A stretch of 64,000 nt of DNA, from assembly GCF_900129835.1 (NCBI RefSeq), contig NZ_FQXA01000003.1, positions 496,001-560,000 on the forward strand, in the 5' to 3' direction. Below, in pieces: positions 16,091 to 24,671 of this stretch (positions are counted from its first letter, which is position 1; the number at the start of each line of letters is the position of its first letter). The notes under the pieces are model-generated. The model had not been told where the DNA came from. It searched no databases and was given only the letters and a program-made list of their open reading frames with translations. This DNA is from Stutzerimonas xanthomarina DSM 18231 (GTDB lineage: Bacteria; Pseudomonadota; Gammaproteobacteria; Pseudomonadales; Pseudomonadaceae). The translations under genes were made by a program, and so were the position numbers.

Positions 16091-16855
16091 TTAACGCCCT
16101 AACGAAGAACGCCATTGCTTGGTATGCGTGTGCACGTAATGCAACATATAAAGCGCCAATGCATTGGGTTTGGAAAAATTCAAGAAGCGCTTCCTGATAT
16201 CCATGTCTTCACGAATCGCCTCGAAGCGCCTCTTATGCGATACACCGGTTGTATCGAATATGCACAGCGGAAACGGCAGCTGTAAAACTTCAGCCTGTAA
16301 ATCCAGGCCTTGAAGAAACTCAAGAAGCAAACAGTAATCGGCAGACAGTTTGTAATCCAATCTGAATTTATACTGCTGCAGCCGCTCGTTCTCGAAGTAC
16401 ATCGTCTGATGGCTGGCAGGCAGGCCAAGCGGGGCACGCTCGATGGGTCGAGCGCTGGTGAGTTTCAACTCGCCGCTGGCCTCTTTGCGATAGAAATCGC
16501 CATAGATAAACTTCGGCTTGACTGTGACTGCAGTCAGCTCGTCGTTAATCCTGGCGAGTACTTCTGGGTCGGCAAACGAATCGCCACTGTTCAGGAACAG
16601 GGTATAGCCGGAAGTTTTAACGGCCCGCTGGCGCCCTTTTTCCATGGCGTCATAGATGCCTTTGTCCGGTTCTATCGTAATCTCAGCCTGGCTGTCATCC
16701 AGATTTCTAAGCCACTCACCGCTGCCGTCCTTTGACGCACCGTCGATCACGATCCAGCGGAAGTTGCGGTAAGTCTGGCTGGCCAGGCTCCGATAGGTTT
16801 CCTTCAGGCCATCAAAATTATTCCAGTTTATAGTTACGATACTGAAACTGACCAT
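16091..16855 (-). CDS. Family 2 glycosyltransferase (GT-A fold)
   Basis: 254 residues. FSIVTINWNNFDGLKET at the N terminus, VIDGASKDGS, and the FLNSGDSF metal-binding region identify a GT2 inverting transferase that uses a nucleotide-sugar donor at the cytoplasmic membrane face. There are no membrane spans. The ATG lies 38 bp inside the upstream polymerase gene, but the family core starts at residue 4, so the overlap is real. It is followed after 59 bp by the PRTase-HAD gene. Sugar specificity is not readable. Confidence 0.9.
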   Translation of the reverse strand: MVSFSIVTINWNNFDGLKETYRSLASQTYRNFRWIVIDGASKDGSGEWLRNLDDSQAEITIEPDKGIYDAMEKGRQRAVKTSGYTLFLNSGDSFADPEVLARINDELTAVTVKPKFIYGDFYRKEASGELKLTSARPIERAPLGLPASHQTMYFENERLQQYKFRLDYKLSADYCLLLEFLQGLDLQAEVLQLPFPLCIFDTTGVSHKRRFEAIREDMDIRKRFLNFSKPNALALYMLHYVHTHTKQWRSSLGR

Positions 16856-18101
16856 AATTCACCTGTTCTAGATTTGCATTGAGCGGAGCATCCGCCATTT
16901 GTAGCTTGGCGTAATAAAGGAAGAACGCAGCAGCCATGCCATACACATCGCCGGAGAACGTCAGTGCGTTGGACAACGTGATATTCAGCATGCTGACCAC
17001 GAACGAAAGCTGTAATGCGGCAAGAAGGTTGCCTTTGTCCGAGCACTGGCGCATGACCCAAATAAAGCCGCCATAGAACAGCAGAACTACGACCGGCGTC
17101 AGGAAACCGTAGCGATGATAAACCCCGAATATCCCTACGTCGGCCAAGTAGAAGTGCGAGTTATAAATCCTCGAGAAACCACCGTTCCATTGCAGCGAGA
17201 GCGCACCCATGCCGAAGTAATTGTTGGCGCTGATCGCGTCAAGAATCACCGAGACAGTCGTGTCACGCACACTGGGGCCGGATGTTGCATCGAAGAGCAA
17301 GGCTTCGAAGCGTGCGAACTGCTCATGATAGAACTCCGGAACCAGTAGATAAGAGACCACCAGAACCGTCACGCCAAGCGCACTCAGCTTCATCAACGAA
17401 TCGATACGCTTGCGGAAAATCCACACCCCGGCCAGCGCCCAGACCACCATGGTCTGGCGGGTCTGCATGACCAACCACAGGTAGGCGACGAAATAAAGAA
17501 GGATCGCCAGCCGGCCGAGGGTGACGCGCTCCTTCATGCTGTACATCACCATGAATGCGGCAATGGTCACGAACGGCGAACCGATCCGGAAGCGGTTCGG
17601 TCGCAGCAGATCCTCGTACTGCGTCCAGTCATCGACGGTGAAGGAGGCAACCTGGTTCTGGGGAATGATTCCCAGGTAGTAGGCAAAGCCCAGCGTCGCG
17701 CAAAACAGCGCGACATAGAGAAAGTACTTCGCGAGCTCTTCCTGGGTTGGAGAGGCCTTGATCAACAAGAACAGCATCGGGAAGAACACCAGATACTGAA
17801 AGAAGCGACGTTCTTCCAGCAAGCCATACGCCAGCGGCTGACCGAAGTTCAGGTTGGCGAGTACCGCAGAGACCACTGGCAGCAGGCAGCCCATGAAGAT
17901 GATCCACAGGCTGGTCTTCGATTGGTAGACCCATTTCCACGCGACGAACAGACAGGCCGTCGCGGCAACCACCGCCACCAGGAACAGCTCCTGGAAGTAC
18001 GCGATCCCGGCTCGCTTGTCATCCGTCAGGAAGAAGCAGGTCGAGTTCAGCAGTAACAGGATGAACAACAGATTCTTGTACGCCAGAACTTTCCTTAACA
18101 A
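16818..18101 (-). CDS. Wzy-like O-antigen/EPS polymerase
   Basis: 427 residues, about eleven membrane helices, with a longer periplasmic loop after the middle (around PEFYHEQFARFEALL). It resembles the O-antigen ligase/polymerase class, where conservation is mostly topology. In a Wzx/Wzy pathway this protein joins the flipped repeat units in the periplasm. The start is a TTG at 18101 with GGAGA 7 bp upstream. It overlaps the GT2 gene by 38 bp. It is the only polymerase-like protein in the window, which supports its assignment. Confidence 0.75.
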   Translation of the reverse strand: MLRKVLAYKNLLFILLLLNSTCFFLTDDKRAGIAYFQELFLVAVVAATACLFVAWKWVYQSKTSLWIIFMGCLLPVVSAVLANLNFGQPLAYGLLEERRFFQYLVFFPMLFLLIKASPTQEELAKYFLYVALFCATLGFAYYLGIIPQNQVASFTVDDWTQYEDLLRPNRFRIGSPFVTIAAFMVMYSMKERVTLGRLAILLYFVAYLWLVMQTRQTMVVWALAGVWIFRKRIDSLMKLSALGVTVLVVSYLLVPEFYHEQFARFEALLFDATSGPSVRDTTVSVILDAISANNYFGMGALSLQWNGGFSRIYNSHFYLADVGIFGVYHRYGFLTPVVVLLFYGGFIWVMRQCSDKGNLLAALQLSFVVSMLNITLSNALTFSGDVYGMAAAFFLYYAKLQMADAPLNANLEQVNYGQFQYRNYKLE

Positions 18102-18269
18102 GCGCTATCTCCAGTATCCGATTGACGTGGCGAAACATAGAACCGAGCGGCCCACCCTGATGCGGAATGAGGCTGCCCACTGCGGCGCGACACATGCGCC
18201 ATGGATGGACAACAGCAGCGGCAGAAAGGTCCGCTACGGCCAAATCCATCCGGGGCAGCCGCCATTCGG

Positions 18270-19238
18270 TCAATGGCGTGCCTGATGCTGGTTTTCCACA
18301 AACCAGCGATAGGCGTCGCGCAGACCATTTTCCAGGCTGATGCTCGACTGCCAACCCAACGCCTTGAGGCGGGAGACATCCATCAGCTTGCGCGGCGTAC
18401 CATCCGGCTTGCTGCTATCGAATTTCAGCTCACCCTGGTATTCGGTCACCCGCGCAATGGTTTCGGCCAGCTCACGGATACTGCAGTCCACTCCGGTGCC
18501 TACGTTGATATGCGAGAGCATCGGCTGGGTATGGGCCTGATAGGTCTCGTCGTCCAGCTCCATCACGTGCACGCTGGCCGCAGCCATGTCGTCGACATGG
18601 AGGAATTCACGCTGGGGCTTGCCACTGCCCCAGATCACCACCTCGTTGTCGCCACGCTGCGTCGCCTCGTGGAAGCGCTTGAGCAGCGCTGGCACGACGT
18701 GGCTGTTCTCCGGATGGAAATTATCGTTGGGGCCATAGAGGTTGGTCGGCATGACGCTGCGGTAGTCACGGCCGTACTGGCGGTTGTAGCTCTCGCACAG
18801 TTTGATACCGGCAATTTTCGCGACCGCGTACGGCTCGTTGGTCGGTTCCAGCACACCGGTCACCAGTGCCTCTTCCTTCATTGGCTGCTCGGCGAATTTC
18901 GGGTAGATGCAGGACGAGCCGAGAAACAGCAGTTTGTTCACGTCGTTGCAGTGAGCCGCGTGAATGATGTTCGCCTCGACCATCAGGTTCTGATAGATGA
19001 ATTCGGCCGGGTAGGTGTTGTTGGCGTGGATGCCGCCAACCTTGGCCGAGGCCATGTACACCTGATCGATCTTGTTTTCCGCAAAGAAGGCATTCACTGC
19101 CGCTTGGTCAACCAAGTCCAGATCTTCACGACCACGCGTGATGAGGTTGGTGTAGCCCAGCGCTTGCAAGCGGCGGACGATCGCAGAACCCACCATGCCG
19201 CGATGCCCCGCAATGAAAACCCGTGCGTCACGATTCAT
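18270..19238 (-). CDS. fcl: GDP-L-fucose synthase
   Basis: 322 residues from the ATG at 19238 with GGAG upstream. Fcl (WcaG) epimerises and reduces GDP-4-keto-6-deoxymannose to GDP-L-fucose with NADPH in the cytoplasm. Motifs: [18 protein letters not shown] (nucleotide loop), [29 protein letters not shown] and [10 protein letters not shown] with the catalytic Tyr-x-x-x-Lys. Length and motif order are those of the family. It begins 2 bp after the gmd stop, so the two enzymes of the pathway are co-translated. Confidence 0.96.
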   Translation of the reverse strand: MNRDARVFIAGHRGMVGSAIVRRLQALGYTNLITRGREDLDLVDQAAVNAFFAENKIDQVYMASAKVGGIHANNTYPAEFIYQNLMVEANIIHAAHCNDVNKLLFLGSSCIYPKFAEQPMKEEALVTGVLEPTNEPYAVAKIAGIKLCESYNRQYGRDYRSVMPTNLYGPNDNFHPENSHVVPALLKRFHEATQRGDNEVVIWGSGKPQREFLHVDDMAAASVHVMELDDETYQAHTQPMLSHINVGTGVDCSIRELAETIARVTEYQGELKFDSSKPDGTPRKLMDVSRLKALGWQSSISLENGLRDAYRWFVENQHQARH

Positions 19239-19240
19239 AT

Positions 19241-20365
19241 TCAATTCTCCACACTCACTGGAATTTCGAAGCCGTGCTCTTTGAGCAGGGCGTGGCGCTG
19301 GGCGACCTTCAGGTCCTCGCGAACCATTTCGGCGCACATTTCCTGCACACTGATCTCAGGCGTCCAGCCCAGCTTGTTCTTGGCGTTGCTCGGGTCACCG
19401 AGCAGGGTTTCCACTTCCGCGGGCCGGAAGTAGCGTGGATCGATGCGGACCACGACGTCGCCAACCTTAAGTGCTGGCGCCTTGTCCCCTTCGATGCCGG
19501 CAACAATGGCGCGTTCATCCACGCCGCTACCCTCGAAGCGCAGCTCGACGCCCAATTCTGCGGCGGACCACTTGATGAACTCCCGTACCGAGTACTGAAC
19601 GCCTGTGGCAATGACGAAGTCTTCGGCCTGCTCTTGCTGAAGCATCATCCACTGCATGCGCACGTAATCTTTGGCATGTCCCCAATCACGCAGTGCATCG
19701 AGGTTGCCCATGCTCAGGCAGCTCTCAAGCCCTTGGGCGATGTTGGCCAGCCCGCGGGTGATCTTGCGGGTCACGAAGGTTTCGCCTCGGCGCGGCGATT
19801 CGTGGTTGAAGAGGATGCCGTTACAGGCATACATGCCATAGGCTTCGCGGTAGTTCACCGTGATCCAGTAGGCGTAGAGTTTGGCCACCGCATAAGGCGA
19901 ACGCGGGTAGAAGGGCGTGGTTTCCTTCTGCGGGATCTCCTGGACCAGGCCGTAGAGTTCAGACGTCGAAGCCTGGTAGAAGCGCGTCTTCTTTTCCAGC
20001 CCGAGCAAACGAATGGCTTCGAGGATGCGCAAGGCACCCATACCATCGACATCGGCGGTGTATTCAGGTGACTCAAAGCTGACCGCAACGTGCGATTGTG
20101 CGCCGAGGTTGTAGACCTCGTCCGGCTGCACTTCTTGGATGATGCGGGTCAGGTTCGAAGAGTCGGTGAGATCGCCGTAGTGCAGGACGAAATTCGGATT
20201 TTCAACGTGGCGATCCTGATAAATGTGGTCGACCCGCTGCGTATTGAACGACGAGGCACGGCGTTTGATGCCATGCACCTCGTAGCCCTTTTCCAGCAGA
20301 AACTCAGCAAGATAGGAACCGTCCTGGCCAGTAATTCCGGTGATCAGCGCGCGTTTCTTTTCCAT
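19241..20365 (-). CDS. gmd: GDP-mannose 4,6-dehydratase
   Basis: 374 residues. Converts GDP-D-mannose to GDP-4-keto-6-deoxymannose, the precursor of GDP-L-fucose. [18 protein letters not shown] is the NADP loop; [29 protein letters not shown] and [12 protein letters not shown] (catalytic Tyr-x-x-x-Lys) follow in order. Directly upstream of fcl. Its presence commits the EPS to a deoxyhexose such as fucose; rhamnose from GDP is a less likely alternative since fcl is adjacent. Confidence 0.96.
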   Translation of the reverse strand: MEKKRALITGITGQDGSYLAEFLLEKGYEVHGIKRRASSFNTQRVDHIYQDRHVENPNFVLHYGDLTDSSNLTRIIQEVQPDEVYNLGAQSHVAVSFESPEYTADVDGMGALRILEAIRLLGLEKKTRFYQASTSELYGLVQEIPQKETTPFYPRSPYAVAKLYAYWITVNYREAYGMYACNGILFNHESPRRGETFVTRKITRGLANIAQGLESCLSMGNLDALRDWGHAKDYVRMQWMMLQQEQAEDFVIATGVQYSVREFIKWSAAELGVELRFEGSGVDERAIVAGIEGDKAPALKVGDVVVRIDPRYFRPAEVETLLGDPSNAKNKLGWTPEISVQEMCAEMVREDLKVAQRHALLKEHGFEIPVSVEN

Positions 20366-20536
20366 TTCAGAGTACCTGTAGGTTCCAGATGACGAGAGAG
20401 GTGTTAGATCGATGCTGAACAGACAGCTCAGCGGCGCCCAAGCGCCCTGCTCCGCCGTGCAGCTGATTGAGTCGATGGTTGGCCGCTGACGTTAACGGGG
20501 CGTTACCGCCCTGCCAGGTGCGGACAAACGGTCCGT

Positions 20537-21766
20537 TCATGCGAGCATTTCCTCGTATAGCGCCTGGTACTGCCGGGCGATGACGGGGCTATCGAAGGTG
20601 GTCAGAATCTTTTCCCGGGCGTTGAGCGCAAGCCGTGCATAGTCCGCCTCGCCGGTGACCCACTCGACACCTTCGGCCAATCCCCGAGCGTCGAAGGGCT
20701 CGGCTTTATAGCCGTCATGCTTATGCGTCACGATGTCCTTCGGCCCGGTGGCATCGAAGCACACCACGGGGGTTCCGCAGCCCATGGCTTCGGCCAGGGT
20801 TTTGCCGAACGCCTCCATCAGACTCGGCGCGATGAACACATCTGCCGCCGAATAAAGCAGGCGCAGCGAAATGCTGTCGTGCAGGTAGCCGAACGAGGTG
20901 TAGTCGAACCCCAGGGCGTCAGCGACGGACTGATCCAGCTTGCCGAAAAAGCACAGGTGGTACTTGGCCGGGTCCAGGTACTTAAGCATCTCCAGATATT
21001 TGCTGAAGCCCTTGTAGGTGTCCTTGGCGCTAGTGCAGCCGGTCAAGATGATCTTTTTCTCGGTATCGATACCAAGCAGTTGCCGCGCTAGCTGTTTATC
21101 CAGAGGGAAAAATTCGCTGGCATCAACGTTGTTATGGATGGTGCGCACGTCGAAGTCGCGGAACAGCAGACTCTGCCTGGCCTGTTCGGACACCCAGTCG
21201 CTGATGCCGATCATCTTCATCGACGCAGGCAAGTACTTGCGCTTGCGGTTAAGCACAAAGCGCGACAGGTCCTTGTCAGAACCGCTGCCCAGCTGATCGC
21301 AACTGCCGCAGCCCGTGGTGAATTTTTCGCAGCCCATGGCGTAATGGCAGCCACCGGTCATGGGCCACATGTCGCGCATGGTCCAGACGATTGGCTTGCG
21401 CAGCTTGGCGAGATGTTTCATGTCGACGAAGCCGCCATTGACCCAGTGCAGGTGCACCACATCCGCCTCGCGGCATTCGGCGCTATCAGTGAAATCGGCG
21501 CCCATGATGCCGGCACTGAACATGCCGGACTGACGCTTGCGATAGACGCTGGCGAACGCCTGATCGGCCTGACTTCTGGCGATGCTGATGATCTTGTCTT
21601 TCTTGCTGCGACTGACCGACACCACCGACGTATCACCGTGGGTCTCCTGGCTGTTGGTGTATACGAGCGAGTCGACACCCAGCGATCGCAGCCCCTGGTG
21701 CAACCAGTAGGCACCGCGGGCAGCACCGCCGGTCAATTCGCCCGCTACCAAATGTAAAACCTTCAT
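20537..21766 (-). CDS. GT4-type (GT-B fold) glycosyltransferase
   Basis: 409 residues from the ATG at 21766, which overlaps the flippase stop as TGATG. N-terminal MKVLHLVAGELTGGAARGAY, then WTMRDMWPMTGGCHY, and the C-terminal SLMEAFGKTLAEAMGCGTPVV with the E-x7-E motif of retaining GT-B enzymes. A cluster of cysteines (GCEKFTTGCGSC) sits near residue 150, often seen in EPS transferases of this subgroup. The protein adds one sugar of the repeat unit from a nucleotide donor; specificity is unknown. Confidence 0.9.
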   Translation of the reverse strand: MKVLHLVAGELTGGAARGAYWLHQGLRSLGVDSLVYTNSQETHGDTSVVSVSRSKKDKIISIARSQADQAFASVYRKRQSGMFSAGIMGADFTDSAECREADVVHLHWVNGGFVDMKHLAKLRKPIVWTMRDMWPMTGGCHYAMGCEKFTTGCGSCDQLGSGSDKDLSRFVLNRKRKYLPASMKMIGISDWVSEQARQSLLFRDFDVRTIHNNVDASEFFPLDKQLARQLLGIDTEKKIILTGCTSAKDTYKGFSKYLEMLKYLDPAKYHLCFFGKLDQSVADALGFDYTSFGYLHDSISLRLLYSAADVFIAPSLMEAFGKTLAEAMGCGTPVVCFDATGPKDIVTHKHDGYKAEPFDARGLAEGVEWVTGEADYARLALNAREKILTTFDSPVIARQYQALYEEMLA

Positions 21767-23154
21767 CAATCGAAACTCTCTTCTGGATGCGTGGCGTTCT
21801 GCTGGGCCGCGTACCACCTGCGCGACGCAATCAGCACGATCACGATCAATAACGAATAGATAACGATGCTGGCGACGGCGAAGGCTTGGACGGTGGCCAG
21901 TGCATTGCCGATCAACAGCGCACCGCCGAACAGTGAAACCACGCGCAAGCTGGTGCTGAAGATCTCGAACAACAGGAAGCGGGCCTGTAGCGACAGCGCC
22001 GGGACCGCCACCACGCAAGGGCGCGAGACGAAAATCACGTACTCCGCCAGCGCCAGCCAACGGGCGTATTCACCGGCCACATGCCATTGCTCACCGAACA
22101 CCAACGCGAACAGCCAGGGGCCGAACACTGCCACCAGGGAAAACGGCACCAGGCCGACCAGACCCAGCGCAGCGGTCGCTTTCAGCAGCATCGTCGCGAC
22201 CGGCTCGCGGTCGTGGATGGCGCGGCTGATGCGTGGGTAATAGACATCGGCCACTGACTTGCCGATCAGATTGGTCGGCATCGTCAGCGCCTGCTTGCAC
22301 AGGGCGAAGAAGCCAGCAGCCGCCGGGCCGAAGTACGCGGCAAGCACCAACGTCGGCAAATGCTGCGACACGGCGTTGATCAACATCACCGGCGCACGAA
22401 ACTTGGGAAAATCGCTGTGCCTGCGCGCCAGTTCGAACATGCCGGAGTTACCCTGTTCGGCTTCGTCCGCATGGTTGTCCGCATGAGGCTTGGCCCGCAG
22501 CATCGCCAGCCCCAACATCGCTGCATGCAGCGCCTGTTGCAGTGCGGTGGTACAGACCAGCACCAGCGCAGACGACTGGACCAGACCGGCCACCGTTCGT
22601 ATCGAATTGAAGAGCAACGAGTGCCCCACCGCCACGCTCGCCGTGATACGGAAACGCTGGGTGCGGAACAGCCACTGTTGACAGATCTCCAGCGCTGCGC
22701 CACAGAACATGACAAACGGGATGAGCATCAGATACGGCTGAATGATCTCGATTTCGAGCGCCGCAGCCAGCCGATCGCCGAAGAACAACAGCGTCAGCCC
22801 GACGACCGTCGCCAGTGCCAGCGCCGTGGCCAGCGCCAGGCGCACCAAACCGCGCGCATCGCCATCGCGCTTGGGCAGCACAATGGCGATGGGATAGGTC
22901 AGTGCCGCCACCGGAATCAGCATCATCGTGACGCTGAGAAAGGTGCCGAGTACCCCGTAGGCTTCCGGCCCATAGATGCGCGTGATCACCGGCATGAACG
23001 CCAGGGTGATCGCCTGCGCACCGGCGGTGCCGCTCACCACGGTCAGGATATTGCGCAGCAGTTTGCTGCGCATGCTTGCCTGCAGCAGTGCGGCTAGCCG
23101 TTCCCGCATCGGCGATGAATCGCGGCGCATGCTGGACTGATCGATGGCGCTCAC
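21766..23154 (-). CDS. Wzx-type oligosaccharide flippase (second copy)
   Basis: 462 residues, about twelve membrane helices. LRNILTVVSGTAGAQAITLA and RIYGPEAYGVLGTFLSV at the N terminus are typical of Polysaccharide_synt proteins. It flips the lipid-linked repeat unit to the periplasm. Being embedded in the main operon between Ugd and the GT4 gene, it is the more likely EPS flippase. The first 30 residues are hydrophilic and the start is uncertain because several in-frame ATGs exist and none has a strong ribosome binding site. Confidence 0.88.
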   Translation of the reverse strand: MSAIDQSSMRRDSSPMRERLAALLQASMRSKLLRNILTVVSGTAGAQAITLAFMPVITRIYGPEAYGVLGTFLSVTMMLIPVAALTYPIAIVLPKRDGDARGLVRLALATALALATVVGLTLLFFGDRLAAALEIEIIQPYLMLIPFVMFCGAALEICQQWLFRTQRFRITASVAVGHSLLFNSIRTVAGLVQSSALVLVCTTALQQALHAAMLGLAMLRAKPHADNHADEAEQGNSGMFELARRHSDFPKFRAPVMLINAVSQHLPTLVLAAYFGPAAAGFFALCKQALTMPTNLIGKSVADVYYPRISRAIHDREPVATMLLKATAALGLVGLVPFSLVAVFGPWLFALVFGEQWHVAGEYARWLALAEYVIFVSRPCVVAVPALSLQARFLLFEIFSTSLRVVSLFGGALLIGNALATVQAFAVASIVIYSLLIVIVLIASRRWYAAQQNATHPEESFD

Positions 23155-23168
23155 TCGCTGCCCCTCGC

Positions 23169-24515
23169 TCAGGCCTGGACCGGCTGACGGCCGATGCCGT
23201 AGTAGCTGAAGCCTTCACGCTTGACCTGCTCGCGGTCATACTGATTACGCCCGTCGATGATCAGCGGCGTGTTCAGCAGCTTTTTAAGCGCACGGAAATC
23301 CGGACGACGGAACGGTTTCCATTCGGTAACCAGGCACAGCGCATCGGCATCGATCGCCGCTTCGTATTGACCCTCGACGATTTGCAGGCGACCGTCGGTG
23401 AACCAGCTTTCCGGGAACTCGCGACGTGCCGTTTCACGGGCGACTGGATCGTACGCGCGTACCTTGGCGCCCGCGTTGATCAGGCTGTTGATCAGCACCA
23501 CGCTTGGCGCTTCGCGCATGTCGTCGGTGCCGGGTTTGAACGCCAAGCCCCAGACTGCGAAGGTGCGCCCGCTCAGGTCCCCATTGAAGTGAGTGGACAG
23601 CTTGTTGAACAGCGAATGTTTCTGCTGATCGTTACGCGATTCAACTGCCTGCAGCAGCTTGGGCTCGAAGTCGTTCTGGTGGGCGATGTTGATCAGCGCC
23701 TTGACGTCTTTCGGGAAGCAGGAGCCGCCGTAGCCACAACCGGCATAAATGAAGTGGTAGCCAATGCGCTCATCCGAACCGATGCCCAGACGCACATTCT
23801 CGACATCCACGTCGAGGCGCTCGCAAAGGCTGGCGATTTCGTTCATGAACGAGATCTTGGTCGCCAGCATCGCGTTGGCCGCGTACTTGGTCATCTCGGC
23901 ATCGCGAATGCCCATGAACATGGTGCGCGGGCGATTGCGGATGAAGGGCGCGTAGAGGGCGCTCATCACCTGACGCGCATGCTCGTTGTCGGCACCGATG
24001 ACGATACGATCCGGGTGCATGAAGTCGTTGACCGCCGCACCTTCCTTGAGGAACTCGGGATTGGATACGACCGAGAACTCGATATCGACACCACGCGCTT
24101 CAAGGCGCGCGGCCACCGCAGCGCGCACCAGATCCGCTGTTCCCACCGGCACCGTCGACTTGTTCACCACGATTGCCGGAGCGGTCAGCATGTCGCCAAT
24201 CTGATTGGCAACCTCCAGCACGTAACGCAGATCAGCGGAACCGTCCTCGCCCGGCGGCGTGCCAACCGCGATGAAGAAGACCTCGGACTGCTCGACCGCC
24301 TCGGACAGCGAGGTGGTGAAGTGCAAGCGTCCGGATTGATGATTGTCGGTGACGATCTCCTCGAGGCCCGGCTCGTAGATCGGCAGAATGCCCTGCTTGA
24401 GGTTATCGATCTTGGTCTTGTCGACGTCCACGCAATAGACCGTGTTACCCATTTCAGCGATACAAGCGCCGGTAACCAGCCCGACGTAGCCGCTTCCAAC
24501 GACGGTGATATTCAT
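23169..24515 (-). CDS. ugd: UDP-glucose 6-dehydrogenase
   Basis: 448 residues. Oxidises UDP-glucose twice with NAD to UDP-glucuronate. MNITVVGSGYVGLVTGACIA is the dinucleotide-binding loop, VGTPPGEDGSADL and NPEFLKEGAAVNDF are conserved, and the catalytic cysteine lies in CGYGGSCFPKDVKAL. Length matches the bacterial family. GAGGATC precedes the ATG. It supplies the uronic acid that makes the EPS acidic, and is the first sugar-supply enzyme downstream of wzc. Confidence 0.96.
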   Translation of the reverse strand: MNITVVGSGYVGLVTGACIAEMGNTVYCVDVDKTKIDNLKQGILPIYEPGLEEIVTDNHQSGRLHFTTSLSEAVEQSEVFFIAVGTPPGEDGSADLRYVLEVANQIGDMLTAPAIVVNKSTVPVGTADLVRAAVAARLEARGVDIEFSVVSNPEFLKEGAAVNDFMHPDRIVIGADNEHARQVMSALYAPFIRNRPRTMFMGIRDAEMTKYAANAMLATKISFMNEIASLCERLDVDVENVRLGIGSDERIGYHFIYAGCGYGGSCFPKDVKALINIAHQNDFEPKLLQAVESRNDQQKHSLFNKLSTHFNGDLSGRTFAVWGLAFKPGTDDMREAPSVVLINSLINAGAKVRAYDPVARETARREFPESWFTDGRLQIVEGQYEAAIDADALCLVTEWKPFRRPDFRALKKLLNTPLIIDGRNQYDREQVKREGFSYYGIGRQPVQA

Positions 24516-24671
24516 AGCAGGATCCTCGATTCAGACATTGATACAGGCGTGCCTCGGCGCGACCCTTTTCGGTGGCCGTAGGCGCAATTTTCTTGCTTGG
24601 GCAGATAGTCAATCCGGGGCGGGCCCATCGCATGGCTGGACACACCCCGGTAAAGGATCAAACGAGCCGGA

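Noticed and set aside
18201..19433. + strand ORF of 410 codons
   Set aside because: Antisense to fcl and the end of gmd, both of which have complete family motifs.
23076..24581. + strand ORF of 501 codons
   Set aside because: Antisense to ugd, which is unambiguous.
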